Source of the DNA: Acidobacteriaceae bacterium
GTDB lineage: Bacteria > Acidobacteriota > Terriglobia > Terriglobales > Acidobacteriaceae
Assembly (NCBI GenBank): GCA_027452245.1
Contig: DAIDGW010000202.1
Location: forward strand, 1-47,192
Direction: 5' to 3'
Length of the DNA stretch: 47,192 nucleotides
Shown here: one piece after another, positions 38,708 through 46,712 of the stretch
How the letters are laid out: each line of letters begins with the position of its first letter
Position numbering within the stretch: the stretch's first letter is position 1
Translations under genes and position numbers: made by a program
Notes under the pieces: generated by a model
What the model was told of the DNA's origin: nothing
The model's database searches: none
Seen by the model: only the letters and a program-made list of their open reading frames with translations

Positions 38708-38880
38708 AATCGACGCCAGGGGGGCGGCGGGCTGCCCACCTGGCTATCCTTCGGCATGGTTGTGTCCCCGCAGGGCCCGCTTCCGTTTCGCCCGGCAAGA
38801 TCGGTGTAGCTTCGCAACGACCTGCCGTTTCTCAACCTCCGGGTTGCCCGTCACTCGGAGGCAACATTGTCAAGCCTATC
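38708..38880. ncRNA. Candidate structured RNA between convergent genes
   Basis: The 227-bp gap between the outer-membrane-like gene and the sigma-factor gene holds several stems: GCCAGG/CCTGGC enclosing GGGC/GCCC (38715-38744), GGCA/TGCC enclosing TCG/CGA and GC-TTC-GC, CCTCCG/CGGAGG, and an overlapping alternative GTTGCC/GGCAAC. The last two cannot form together. On the minus strand, pieces such as CCGAAGGATAGCCAGG and GGGGACAC loosely resemble GEMM (cyclic dinucleotide) riboswitches, but the conserved AAACC and GACGCAAAG parts are missing and no gene lies downstream. I cannot decide the strand. Confidence 0.3.
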
Positions 38881-38894
38881 CTCAAAGCAAGACG

Positions 38895-40166
38895 TCACGA
38901 CACGAGCGCCGACTGCCGCTTCTGCAGGAATCGGCGGACGGAGGCGTCGCGCTCGAGACCTATTGCGGTTTCATAGGCGTTGCGTGCCTCACTTGTTGCG
39001 CCTGTCTTGGCCAGTAGATCCGCCCGTGCCGCCCAGTAGGGCTGATATTCAGCGAGCCGCACATCAGCCGCTATCTTGCTCAACTCAGTGAGAGCAGTTG
39101 CGGCGCCATGAATCTCCGCCATTGCCAAAGCGCGATTGATCGCAACCACGGGTGAAGCAGTGAGTGCCAACAAGGTATCGTACAGTTCGACTACGGCAGA
39201 CCAATTGTTGTGACCGGTGCGGCAGCGATAAGTATGCGCCGACTGCAGAGCGCTTTCTAACTGATAACGTCCGATTGAGCCAAGGGCTCCGGCGCGCGAC
39301 AATAGGGCTTCGGCCTCACTAATCATGGCCGCGTTCCAGAGCGAAGAATCCTGCTGCGCAAGCGGGACGTACTCGCCTTGCCCATTGCGGCGAGCCGAGC
39401 GGCGGGCTTCTGCGTAAAGCATGAGGGCAAGAAGGCCAAGCGCCTCCGGTTGTTCCGGCAATACCTCAGCCACAAGCCTGGCGAGAAAAAATGACTCTTC
39501 GGTGAGATCACGACGCACAACGTCAACGCCGCCTGGATCGGTCCACCCTTCTGTAAAGGCGGCATAGATCGCGTCTAGTACTGCACCAAGCCGGCTGGGA
39601 AGTTGTTCGCGCTCCGGGACATTGAATGGGATCGCCGCCTGTCGAATCTTCTCCTTGGCACGGACGAGTCGTTTGCCCATGGTCGCCGGGGAAACGAGGA
39701 ATGCTGAGCCGATTGCCTTCGCATCTAGCCCAAGCACTGCTTGCAACATCAGCGGCGCACGAATAGCAGCATCGATCGCCGGATGGGCGCAGACGAACAT
39801 CAAAGCAAGCCGCCGATCCGGGATCTCTGTCTCGCTTGCAGCGGCATCCAAGCCTTGGGCCCTTAGCTGCAACTCACCCGCGGAAATTTCAGCTGTGTAT
39901 TGACGCCGGACTGCATCCAGAGTTTTCCGCCGAGCGACGGTCAGAAGCCATGCTTCGGGATTCGCGGGACAACCCTTTAACGGCCATTCCGCGAGCGCCG
40001 AAGTAAACGCCTCTGAAAGGGCATCTTCGGCGGCTGCAACATCCCGGGTCCAAGCTGCAAGAAATGCAACGAGCTTGCCGTAGCTGCGGCGTGCGACCAT
40101 CGCTGCTACGTTGCGTGCCTCTGGTGGGGATTCTGCGGAATTCATGGAGTCGAGAAGAGCCGCCAC
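38895..40166 (-). CDS. ECF42-type RNA polymerase sigma factor with C-terminal extension
   Basis: This 423-residue protein has an N-terminal sigma part: region 2 (WTRDVAAAEDALSEAFTSAL; AEWPLKGCPANPEAWLLTVA) and region 4 (LQAVLGLDAKAIGSAFLVSP; ATMGKRLVRAKEKIRQAAIP). A ~220-residue C-terminal SnoaL-unrelated DUF6596/TPR-like domain follows (LGLLALMLYAEARRSARRNG; VVELYDTLLALTASPVVAIN). That layout is the ECF42 group, whose extension controls sigma activity and whose target is usually a YCII/DGPF gene; such a gene is two genes upstream in this run (41438-41791). The start is GTG 40166 or ATG 40145; the GTG begins 3 nt after the VOC stop, so coupling is likely. No anti-sigma gene is present, as expected for ECF42. 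Confidence 0.9.
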   Translation of the reverse strand: MAALLDSMNSAESPPEARNVAAMVARRSYGKLVAFLAAWTRDVAAAEDALSEAFTSALAEWPLKGCPANPEAWLLTVARRKTLDAVRRQYTAEISAGELQLRAQGLDAAASETEIPDRRLALMFVCAHPAIDAAIRAPLMLQAVLGLDAKAIGSAFLVSPATMGKRLVRAKEKIRQAAIPFNVPEREQLPSRLGAVLDAIYAAFTEGWTDPGGVDVVRRDLTEESFFLARLVAEVLPEQPEALGLLALMLYAEARRSARRNGQGEYVPLAQQDSSLWNAAMISEAEALLSRAGALGSIGRYQLESALQSAHTYRCRTGHNNWSAVVELYDTLLALTASPVVAINRALAMAEIHGAATALTELSKIAADVRLAEYQPYWAARADLLAKTGATSEARNAYETAIGLERDASVRRFLQKRQSALVS

Positions 40167-40169
40167 ACG

Positions 40170-40586
40170 CTATGGATGCGGCTGCACCGGGCGTTCGTTG
40201 AGAATCATCCAGTTGATGCCGAACCGATCTTGTACTTGGCCGAAGCGGGAGGCAAAGAACGTCTCCCGGATTGGCATCAAGACCCGCCCGCCGTCAGACA
40301 GAGCGGCGAAAACGCGCTCCGCTTCCAGGTCGGTATCCATTCGCAGCGTGAGGTAGGCGCTCCGCATCGGTTCGGCGTTCGGGATATCTGCCGCCATTAG
40401 TTCATGCTCGCCAATCGAAATGCGCGCGTGCAGCACTGCGTTTCTCCACTCCGGGCTGGTCCTACTTTGGTCAGGTGCCTCCGCGTGCGTCATGATCATG
40501 CCGGTTTTTGCTCCGAGATGCTTCTCGTAATACTGGAGCGCTTCCGCGCAGTTGCCACGAAAATTGACGTATGTGTCCAACCTCAT
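40170..40586 (-). CDS. VOC-family (PhnB-like) protein
   Basis: This 138-residue protein has the vicinal-oxygen-chelate fold as in PhnB-type proteins: an N-terminal YVNFRGNCAEALQYYEKHLG, HARISIGEHELMAADIP, and the C-terminal RFGQVQDRFGINWMILNERP. Family members include dioxygenases, isomerases and antibiotic-binding proteins; metal ligands are not clearly retained, so catalytic ability is uncertain. AAGGA lies 7 nt before ATG 40586. It is 3 nt ahead of the sigma gene, in the same operon; VOC and YCII-type proteins are frequent partners of ECF41/42-like sigma factors. Confidence 0.88.
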   Translation of the reverse strand: MRLDTYVNFRGNCAEALQYYEKHLGAKTGMIMTHAEAPDQSRTSPEWRNAVLHARISIGEHELMAADIPNAEPMRSAYLTLRMDTDLEAERVFAALSDGGRVLMPIRETFFASRFGQVQDRFGINWMILNERPVQPHP

Positions 40587-40666
40587 CAGGTTATCCTTGT
40601 TGTCGTTTTACCAAGTTGCTGGTTCTTTTTGCTATTTGGGCTCTCACGTCGATTATGCTCTTCCGG

Positions 40667-41353
40667 CTACGGCTGTGCTTTAATTGCGAGCCTCTCGTCG
40701 ACCGGGATTAGCACCACGGCAAATGGCGTTCCAGCATCGTCCGACACGATCGGAAACGGCGGATTGCCTAAAGGGTTCCCGCCAAGCATCGAGTTCTGGT
40801 AATACGGGCAGGAGACCATCATATGCGGGTGCCAATGGCCGAATGCTCCAAGGTTCTGATCCGCAGACCACATGTATGCGAAGCTGACTCCGTCCCGCTT
40901 GGGCAGCTCACCCTTGGCATAAGCGGCTTGAATGCTTTGGGTGATTTCATCCGGTGTCTTGCCTTCCATGGCGAGTTTGTTGCGTAGCTCGTAGTAGGGC
41001 ATCACCGTTCGGGATGCCTGGGGGTTGAAACAGATAGGCGCGCGGAGCTTAGCATCATAGACAAGATCGCGGAGCTGGGCGGGCGTAAACGTTGGGGCAG
41101 CCGACCCACGCATCACCATGCACACAAACCCATTGTCGCCTTCGCGCATGACCTGGAAGCCAGACGGTGCTAGGACTCTAATCGTGGCTTTACTGGAGAC
41201 ATTGCCCGGGGCCGCACTCTTGGCCAGCGCGATTTCGGCGGCCTGTGGCATCAGGTACTCGCTAAGCGGAGGGTACCTCGCTTCTTGGGCTGTGGCTTCG
41301 ATGGCTACAGGGCTAATCAGCAACGAGAACAGAACAAACTTAAGACAGTTCAT
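40667..41353 (-). CDS. Secreted hypothetical protein
   Basis: This 228-residue protein has a signal peptide (MNCLKFVLFSLLISPVAIEA, cleavage near TAQ). The remainder is without a known domain, with blocks such as RVLAPSGFQVMREGDNGFVC, MRGSAAPTFTPAQLRDLVYD, HWHPHMMVSCPYYQNSMLGG and PFAVVLIPVDERLAIKAQP. Two to three Cys and the HWHPHMM segment could bind metal, but this is speculation. ATG 41353 has GAGGTAG upstream; the extra residues in the frame to 41437 are not signal-like. It lies between the DGPF gene and the VOC gene in the minus-strand run. Not recognised further. Confidence 0.75.
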   Translation of the reverse strand: MNCLKFVLFSLLISPVAIEATAQEARYPPLSEYLMPQAAEIALAKSAAPGNVSSKATIRVLAPSGFQVMREGDNGFVCMVMRGSAAPTFTPAQLRDLVYDAKLRAPICFNPQASRTVMPYYELRNKLAMEGKTPDEITQSIQAAYAKGELPKRDGVSFAYMWSADQNLGAFGHWHPHMMVSCPYYQNSMLGGNPLGNPPFPIVSDDAGTPFAVVLIPVDERLAIKAQP

Positions 41354-41437
41354 TTCTACCTCAGTTTCTTTTCTTTGATCTTGGAAGTCGCGTAGTGACT
41401 GGGTTTCACTGAGATTCTCCGGTGAATGTTTCGACAC

Positions 41438-41791
41438 TTATGCCGAAGTCACCCAGAGTGGACGCACCTCCACGACGCCGTGACCTACGGCAGGGCAACG
41501 GGCCGCCCAAGACAGCGCCGCATCCAGATCTGGTGCATCAATCAAGTAATAGCCGCCAAGCTGCTCCTTCGAGTCGACATAAGGTCCATCCAGTACCTGA
41601 GTTTTGCCATTGGTGCTGCGCACGGTCGTAGCGGACGCACTTGGCTGCAATCGATTCGCACCCTTGAGAACGCCGGCTTTCGTGAGCGCCTCCGTATAGG
41701 CGGTGTAGGCTGCCACGCCCTGTTCCTGCTCGGCATTAGACAACTTCGTCCAGCCAGTTTCGTTCACGTATAGCATCAAGAGATATTGCAT
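41438..41791 (-). CDS. YCII-related (DGPF-domain) protein
   Basis: This 117-residue protein begins MQYLLMLYVNETGWTKLSNA and carries the DGPF block TQVLDGPYVDSKEQLGGYYL followed by IDAPDLDAALSWAARCPAVG and VEVRPLWV, the ferredoxin-like YCII fold. DGPF genes are the usual companions and presumed targets of ECF42 sigma factors, and such a sigma gene is in the same run. AAGGAGATTCC lies ahead of ATG 41791. The frame continuing to 42010 overlaps the DUF1761 gene and is rejected. Biochemical role unknown. Confidence 0.92.
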   Translation of the reverse strand: MQYLLMLYVNETGWTKLSNAEQEQGVAAYTAYTEALTKAGVLKGANRLQPSASATTVRSTNGKTQVLDGPYVDSKEQLGGYYLIDAPDLDAALSWAARCPAVGHGVVEVRPLWVTSA

Positions 41792-41805
41792 TGTGGAATC
41801 TCCTT

Positions 41806-42291
41806 TCATTGCTTTGCGGCGGCATTTTGTCCCGCCACTAATGATGACGTTTGAAGTCGAGCCATTTGGACACGAGGCCATTTGGCAAGAATAAGTGCGG
41901 TGACGACCATCTTCAGGAGCCAATCTCCGGCATGGATCAGGTCCAGCGTCCATGGTTTGTTGTCCCATAGGCTGGCGCCCACAAGCATCTGTACCGGGAA
42001 GCCAAGCCACATCCAGAATCCGAGACTCGCCGCGCCTTTCCAGTCGAGAATTCTCAGTTTATTGACAAAGCGTGCAAGCACATAAACGACAACAAGCTCC
42101 CGAACAAGATCGATCGAGAATTTCCACGCAGGCAGGGTGGTATTTCCTACCCCCGCTCGCTTTATACCGCTCAGCTCCATCCATTGTTTGCCGAACAACA
42201 AAGGGTTGTACCAAACCGAACTGACCACGGCTGCAGCAAATAATGCCGTCACGATCGCGAAGTAGCTTATTCTCGAGGTGTCATCGTTCAA
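41806..42291 (-). CDS. DUF1761 membrane protein
   Basis: This 161-residue protein has four transmembrane helices (ISYFAIVTALFAAAVVSSVW; FSIDLVRELVVVYVLARFV; LGFWMWLGFPVQMLVGASLW; WLLKMVVTALILAKW) and the DUF1761 signature VWYNPLLFGKQWMELSG. Function unknown; homologues sit near YCII and sigma genes in other genomes. The start is TTG 42291, supported by GGAGG 8 nt upstream; there is no ATG in that frame except at 42381, which lacks a ribosome site. The DGPF gene begins 14 bp after its stop, so the two are coupled. Confidence 0.85.
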   Translation of the reverse strand: MNDDTSRISYFAIVTALFAAAVVSSVWYNPLLFGKQWMELSGIKRAGVGNTTLPAWKFSIDLVRELVVVYVLARFVNKLRILDWKGAASLGFWMWLGFPVQMLVGASLWDNKPWTLDLIHAGDWLLKMVVTALILAKWPRVQMARLQTSSLVAGQNAAAKQ

Positions 42292-42489
42292 GACTAGGGC
42301 CTCCGTGCCCTTGCTACAATGACGTTTCACCCCCGGCGATTTGGACAGTGCAGTCACCTCGGGACGGAAGCGGGGTATCACGGACGAGTCGTCGGCAGTC
42401 CAGAAACTGGCACTTCACGGCCATCTGATATCGCTGTAGCCGGCCGCTTCGCTTTTTACGCGGCGCTTGCTGGCGGCGACGGTTCCGGG

Positions 42490-42591
42490 CCGCAGGCTGC
42501 GGAAATCTCGTTTTTCCTTTCGATATCGTGTCTCAGCGGCTAAAGCCGCGGTTGATTTTGCGGCACTTACGGCGCGGCCTGAAGCCGCGCC
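42490..42591. repeat. Tandem GC-rich hairpins (acidobacterial REP-like)
   Basis: Three perfect hairpins: CCGCAG-G-CTGCGG (42490-42502), GCGGCT-AA-AGCCGC (42536-42549) and GGCGCGGC-CTGAA-GCCGCGCC (42571-42591). AAAGCC and GAAGCC loop edges recur. Spacing and form suggest a composite palindromic repeat. Confidence 0.55.
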
Positions 42592-42719
42592 CTGTCAAAA
42601 CGCCGCCCCGAAGCGAGTTTTTCGCAGCCTGCCAGTTCTTCGCACAGCTCTGAGACGGGTATTGTGTTCACAAGATGCTGGCAGAATGGCAGCTTTTTCT
42701 TCCCGGAAGAAGTCGGTTG

Positions 42720-42732
42720 CGCTCAGGATGAC
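42720..42732 (-). repeat. GTCATCCTGAGCG repeat copy
   Basis: Minus-strand copy of the family described at 32059-32071, followed on that strand by CAACCGACTTCTTCC. Confidence 0.5.
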
Positions 42733-42806
42733 TTCATGGGCGAGCGCGCCGGTTGTCCCACACAAGCAAGGGAGGGCTTGTATGGGCCACCAACCAATCG
42801 CAGCCC

Positions 42807-43901
42807 TTATCCGATCGGCGCGGGGTTCGGCGGTAACGGCGGCGCGGGCGGAACGTCGCGAATCGGCTGCACCGCGGCCGAGGGATACAAGACCTGCGCC
42901 AGCCGCGGATATCGTCCCGCAAAAAAGTAAATCGAATACGCCGGGAAGAACACGATGACGGGCACCGACACCAGCGAGACCAGATAGAGAAAGACCGCGA
43001 CCAGAATCGCGCCGACCACGACGGCCAGCGTAATGGTGTAGACATTCCAGGTGAGCCCGGCGGACTTCCCCGTCATGATGGCGATGACCGTCATGGCGAT
43101 GGCGGGAACTGCGATAACCAGCGCCAGGATCATGGTGACGATTCCGACGGCAATCGCCGCCGCGATCGCCAGTACAACTTTCATGCCGATGTATCCGGCG
43201 TAGCTGCCCTTCTCGGCTTTCATCAGCGCCCACAGACGCCGCCAGCTCTCGACCACGCCGATTCCTTCCAGCGCCATCTGCGGAATAACAAAATCCTTGG
43301 TCAGCACATAGACGACGAGCATGATGATGGCGAAAAGCCCAATCGCCAAAGCTGCGAGCAGGGCGAAGATGATGAGAGGCCCGATGTGCGACTTGGGATC
43401 ATGAAACCAGCCGGCGGAGAGCGCGAGGGCCGCAGGAATGCCGATCAGGATTCCGATGCCGGCCAGCGAGATAAACATGTAGGCCAGCTTGAACAGGAAA
43501 TAGCCGAGGCCCTCACTCTGGCGACGTCCCCAGTACTGCCCGACGCGGCAGTCCCTGGCCAGAACGCTGTCGAAGAGGATGAAGCGCATCACGCTACTGA
43601 TGTACATCAAGATCAATCCCAGAACGAATGCCGAAACCACCAGCGTGACAATCAGTCCGACCAGCGCGGCGGGATTAATCCCCAGCTGCGAGAGGGTCGG
43701 CAGATGGGGCAAGGCGCCGCCGGTGCCCGCGCCCGGATTGCTGAAGCTGCGGGACATGTTGCAACTGCCCGATCCCAGTTCGCCCGCGAGCAGACCGACC
43801 AGAGCCAGGCGGTTCCATTGCCCGAAGCGGAAGGGTTTGAACGCCTGTTCGACGGTGTGACGAAAGGCCAGAGGAATAGAGTCGACGGCAGAGATCGGCA
43901 A
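42807..43901 (-). CDS. Polytopic membrane protein (DUF7544-like)
   Basis: This 364-residue protein has a short N-terminal amphipathic part (SIPLAFRHTVEQAFKPFRFG) and about seven transmembrane helices (for example LVGLIVTLVVSAFVLGLILM, IGPLIIFALLAALAIGLFAI, VVLAIAAAIAVGIVTMILAL, VVVGAILVAVFLYLVSLVSV), with Pro-rich tail PPAPPLPPNPAPIG. It resembles small DUF7544/glycerophosphodiester-type membrane domain proteins common in Acidobacteria; no active-site motif is seen. The start is TTG 43901, supported by GAGG 7 nt before it. It lies 107 bp from the FtsX permease upstream on the same strand and may belong to that transport group. Confidence 0.7.
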   Translation of the reverse strand: MPISAVDSIPLAFRHTVEQAFKPFRFGQWNRLALVGLLAGELGSGSCNMSRSFSNPGAGTGGALPHLPTLSQLGINPAALVGLIVTLVVSAFVLGLILMYISSVMRFILFDSVLARDCRVGQYWGRRQSEGLGYFLFKLAYMFISLAGIGILIGIPAALALSAGWFHDPKSHIGPLIIFALLAALAIGLFAIIMLVVYVLTKDFVIPQMALEGIGVVESWRRLWALMKAEKGSYAGYIGMKVVLAIAAAIAVGIVTMILALVIAVPAIAMTVIAIMTGKSAGLTWNVYTITLAVVVGAILVAVFLYLVSLVSVPVIVFFPAYSIYFFAGRYPRLAQVLYPSAAVQPIRDVPPAPPLPPNPAPIG

Positions 43902-44007
43902 AGGGTCACCTCAAAACGTGCGTATGGAGAGAAATTACTGCGAACCCCGCGCCAAAGCAATGAAAGAAATGCGAGGGTAACCGCGATCACAATTGCCGCG
44001 TTGGTGT

Positions 44008-45264
44008 TTATTCGTAGCGCAAAGCGTCGACGGGATCGAGCTTGGAGGCGCGCATTGCGGGCACAAGCCCGCTAATGACTCCGACGAGCAGCAGCACCAG
44101 GGTGGAGAGCACGACCGTGATCATGGAGATGCGCAGGTGAATGTCGGCCTGCCCGGAGTTGTCTTCAAACAGCGGTCCCATCAGCGGCAGGGTTCCCACC
44201 GCCCAGGCAATCAGGTAAGAGACGCCAATGCCGATTGTGCCTCCGACCAGCATGATGAGCAAAGTTTCGGCCAGGAACTGCAGCTTGATGTGGGTTTTCC
44301 TGGCGCCGAGCGCGCGACGCAGTCCGATCTCGCGAATGCGCTCGTCGACTGAAACCAGCATGATGTTCATCACGCCCACGCCGCCGATGCCCAGCGTCAG
44401 CGTGCCGATAAACGTGAGCAGCACCTGCAGGCCGATGGTGAGCGCGTCGATGACAGGACGAAATTCGTCGCGCCCGAACATCTGAAAAGCTTTGGGGTCG
44501 GTGGGGGAAAAATTCTGCCGGGTCGCCACTGCGGCCAGCACCTGCGCCATCGCCCGCTTTTCGAACTGGGGAGCGATCGGCTCAAACAACATCACGTCGG
44601 CATAGCGCGTGTCCCACAAATCGCCCGCAGTCGAGTAGGGAATCCAGGAAGATTCGTCGTCGCTGGAAAAATAGTTGCTGAGCTGGATCTTGCGCGCCAT
44701 CACGCCAATCACGGTGAAGCGCACGCCCTGCACGAGGACGGTTTCGCCGACCGCCGGGCGCCCGCTGAACAACTGCTCTTTCAACCTTGCGCCGAGGAAG
44801 ATGACGCGGCGGCGTTCCAACTCGTCTTCGGGGTTGATCCAGCGGCCATCGGAGGGGACTTCGTTGCGCATCTCGCCATATTCGGGGCAGACGCCGCGCA
44901 CGGGAGCCGTGCCGGAGAAGCGGTCGCCATAGGCGATGCCGGGCCGGTGGACGGACTCCCGGCAAACATATTTCACCAGCGGGGCGGTTTCTTTCACCAT
45001 CTCTACATCTTCTTTTTCCAGCAGCACTTTTTTGCCGGCGCGCTGTCCGCCAGGCTGCTCGCTGGTCTGCTGGGGCCAGCAGATGACCACGCTCTTTCCG
45101 AAGGCGTCGAAGCCGTGCACCAGGATGCTGCGGAAGCTGTTTCCATAGGCGATCAGCAGCGTGACGGTGGCAATGCCCCAGACGATTCCGAGCATGGTGA
45201 GCAGGCTGCGCGTGAGGTTCCGCTTCAGCGCGATCCAGGCTTCGATGATGATTTCGATCAACAT
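44008..45264 (-). CDS. ABC transporter permease, MacB/FtsX type
   Basis: This 418-residue protein has TM1 (NLTRSLLTMLGIVWGIATVT), a periplasmic MacB_PCD domain (about 45-280), then three C-terminal helices of the FtsX domain (LLTFIGTLTLGIGGVGVMNI; ETLLIMLVGGTIGIGVSYLI; MITVVLSTLVLLLVGVISGL), with the family ending SKLDPVDALRYE. It should couple an ATPase to periplasmic work. No ATPase lies beside it in the window. ATG 45264 has no clear ribosome site. It is downstream of a homologous permease gene (45363-46622), so both may be subunits of one complex. Confidence 0.9.
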   Translation of the reverse strand: MLIEIIIEAWIALKRNLTRSLLTMLGIVWGIATVTLLIAYGNSFRSILVHGFDAFGKSVVICWPQQTSEQPGGQRAGKKVLLEKEDVEMVKETAPLVKYVCRESVHRPGIAYGDRFSGTAPVRGVCPEYGEMRNEVPSDGRWINPEDELERRRVIFLGARLKEQLFSGRPAVGETVLVQGVRFTVIGVMARKIQLSNYFSSDDESSWIPYSTAGDLWDTRYADVMLFEPIAPQFEKRAMAQVLAAVATRQNFSPTDPKAFQMFGRDEFRPVIDALTIGLQVLLTFIGTLTLGIGGVGVMNIMLVSVDERIREIGLRRALGARKTHIKLQFLAETLLIMLVGGTIGIGVSYLIAWAVGTLPLMGPLFEDNSGQADIHLRISMITVVLSTLVLLLVGVISGLVPAMRASKLDPVDALRYE

Positions 45265-45275
45265 AAGGACCCGTT

Positions 45276-45286
45276 GTCATCCTGAG
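45276..45286 (+). repeat. GTCATCCTGAG repeat copy between two permease genes
   Basis: Member of the family described at 32059-32071; it occupies the 98-bp gap between the two permease genes. Confidence 0.45.
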
Positions 45287-45362
45287 GCGACAAGTGTCTT
45301 TTCGCCAAACGACCTGAACGCGCCGGGCGTCGCAGATTCTTGTGCACCCGCGTCTTCATCCG

Positions 45363-46622
45363 CTAGCCGCCGGCTTCGTAGCGCAGCGCCTCAATGGGAT
45401 CGACCGATGCCGCCCGGCGCGCGGGATACAGCGCGGCTCCGACGGCGATTGTTCCCAGCAGCCCGGTTGCGACCAATCCCGAAGTCCAGCTTGGAAGAAG
45501 TCCGGCAAAAAAGTCGGGCATGGGAAGCAGGTTCACCAGCGCGCAGAAACCGAAGGCAACGGCCAAGCCGATCGCACCGCTCAGGCCGGCGATGATGACC
45601 GCTTCAAAAAAGAATTGACGAAGGATGGTTGCCGCCGGAGCGCCAATCGCCTTGCGTACGCCGATTTCGCGCGTGCGCTCGCGGACGGCGACCAGCATGA
45701 CGTTCATCACGCCGATGCCTCCGAGCAGCAGGGTGACAATTCCCACCGCGCCCAGAAAATACTTCATTCCGTCGGTCATGCTCTTGAACGCCTGCGCCTC
45801 TTTCACCGTATCCCAAATCGGACAGGCTTCCTTGTCGTTGGGATCGTAGTCATGAATTCGCGCCAGAGCCACGCGCACTTCGCGCTTGCACGCCTCGTGC
45901 TGCTCCACCGAGCGCGGCGTGACCAGCAACTGATCGAAATTGGTTGCCGTCTCCGGCGGGGGATCGGGGAAATCCCGCCGCATGGTGGGAAAGGGGATAA
46001 AAATCTTGTTCACATCCCAGCCGTCATAACTGGAATCCTGCTTCTTTTTTTGCATGACTCCAATCACGACATAGGGAAAATCATTCAGGTAAAGCGTGTT
46101 CCCCACCGGTTCCCGTCCGGGAAACAGCTGCCTGGCCGCGTCCGATCCCAGAAAGGCGACGCGCCGCGCCTCGTGCATGTCGTCCCAGTTGTAGAAGCGC
46201 CCGTCGCTGACATCGAGGCTGCGAATGGGGGCAAACTGCGGATACGATCCCGTCACGGTCAATGCGGCATTGTTGTAGCTGGTATGGGCACGCACGGTGT
46301 CTTGTTCCAGTTCCGGAATCGCGTATTCGCAGTCGGGAGACTGCTCCTGCACGGCCGGGACATCATCGTCGTTCCAGCGCACGATCCGCCCGGCGTGCAA
46401 ACCGCCCGCCTGCAGGCTGGTGCGGCCATGGAAGACGATCATGATGTCTTTGCCGAGGGTACGCGCCTGCGCTTCCTGACCCTTGCGCAGGCCCTCGCCG
46501 GCGGCCACCATGAGCACGATCGAGACGATGCCCCAGGCGATGCCGAACATGGTGAGGAAGGCGCGCAGCTTGTGCGCCCACAGCGTACGTAAGACGTCGA
46601 AGAGCAGGTCGCGGAAAGACAT
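45363..46622 (-). CDS. ABC transporter permease, MacB/FtsX type
   Basis: This 419-residue protein has the same architecture as the gene at 44008: TM1 (LRAFLTMFGIAWGIVSIVLM), MacB_PCD domain with cysteine-containing loops (SPDCEYAIPELEQDTVRAHT), and FtsX helices (YFLGAVGIVTLLLGGIGVMN; FFFEAVIIAGLSGAIGLAVA; GLVATGLLGTIAVGAALYP), ending SVDPIEALRYEAGG. The two permeases are clearly related but well diverged, so they are paralogues rather than a recent duplication. ATG 46622 opens MSFRDLLFDVLRTLWAHKLR, usual for the family. Confidence 0.9.
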   Translation of the reverse strand: MSFRDLLFDVLRTLWAHKLRAFLTMFGIAWGIVSIVLMVAAGEGLRKGQEAQARTLGKDIMIVFHGRTSLQAGGLHAGRIVRWNDDDVPAVQEQSPDCEYAIPELEQDTVRAHTSYNNAALTVTGSYPQFAPIRSLDVSDGRFYNWDDMHEARRVAFLGSDAARQLFPGREPVGNTLYLNDFPYVVIGVMQKKKQDSSYDGWDVNKIFIPFPTMRRDFPDPPPETATNFDQLLVTPRSVEQHEACKREVRVALARIHDYDPNDKEACPIWDTVKEAQAFKSMTDGMKYFLGAVGIVTLLLGGIGVMNVMLVAVRERTREIGVRKAIGAPAATILRQFFFEAVIIAGLSGAIGLAVAFGFCALVNLLPMPDFFAGLLPSWTSGLVATGLLGTIAVGAALYPARRAASVDPIEALRYEAGG

Positions 46623-46712
46623 ATCGCGTCACAGGGTTGGACGTATGGCACCGGAGAACGTAACCGGCAAATCCATATCCACTCTCAGATACGTAGCGGG
46701 AGGGGAATTTGT

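Larger units (their letters stand above)
42292..42806. other. 515-bp spacer rich in GC hairpins, no gene seen
   Basis: The gap between the DUF1761 gene and the membrane protein at 42807-43901 holds a set of hairpins (42490-42591) and a repeat copy (42720-42732). Frames here (for example 42467-42958) have no ribosome site and cross repeats. Confidence 0.55.

Noticed and set aside
38708-38880. GEMM-type cyclic dinucleotide riboswitch on the minus strand
   Set aside because: Some blocks look similar, but the conserved AAACC hairpin with GNRA loop and GACGCAAAG are absent and no coding region follows on that strand; kept only as an unassigned structured-RNA candidate.
42467-42958. 163-residue plus-strand frame in the hairpin-rich gap
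   Set aside because: It crosses palindromic repeats and the opposite membrane-protein gene; Arg/Ala bias only.
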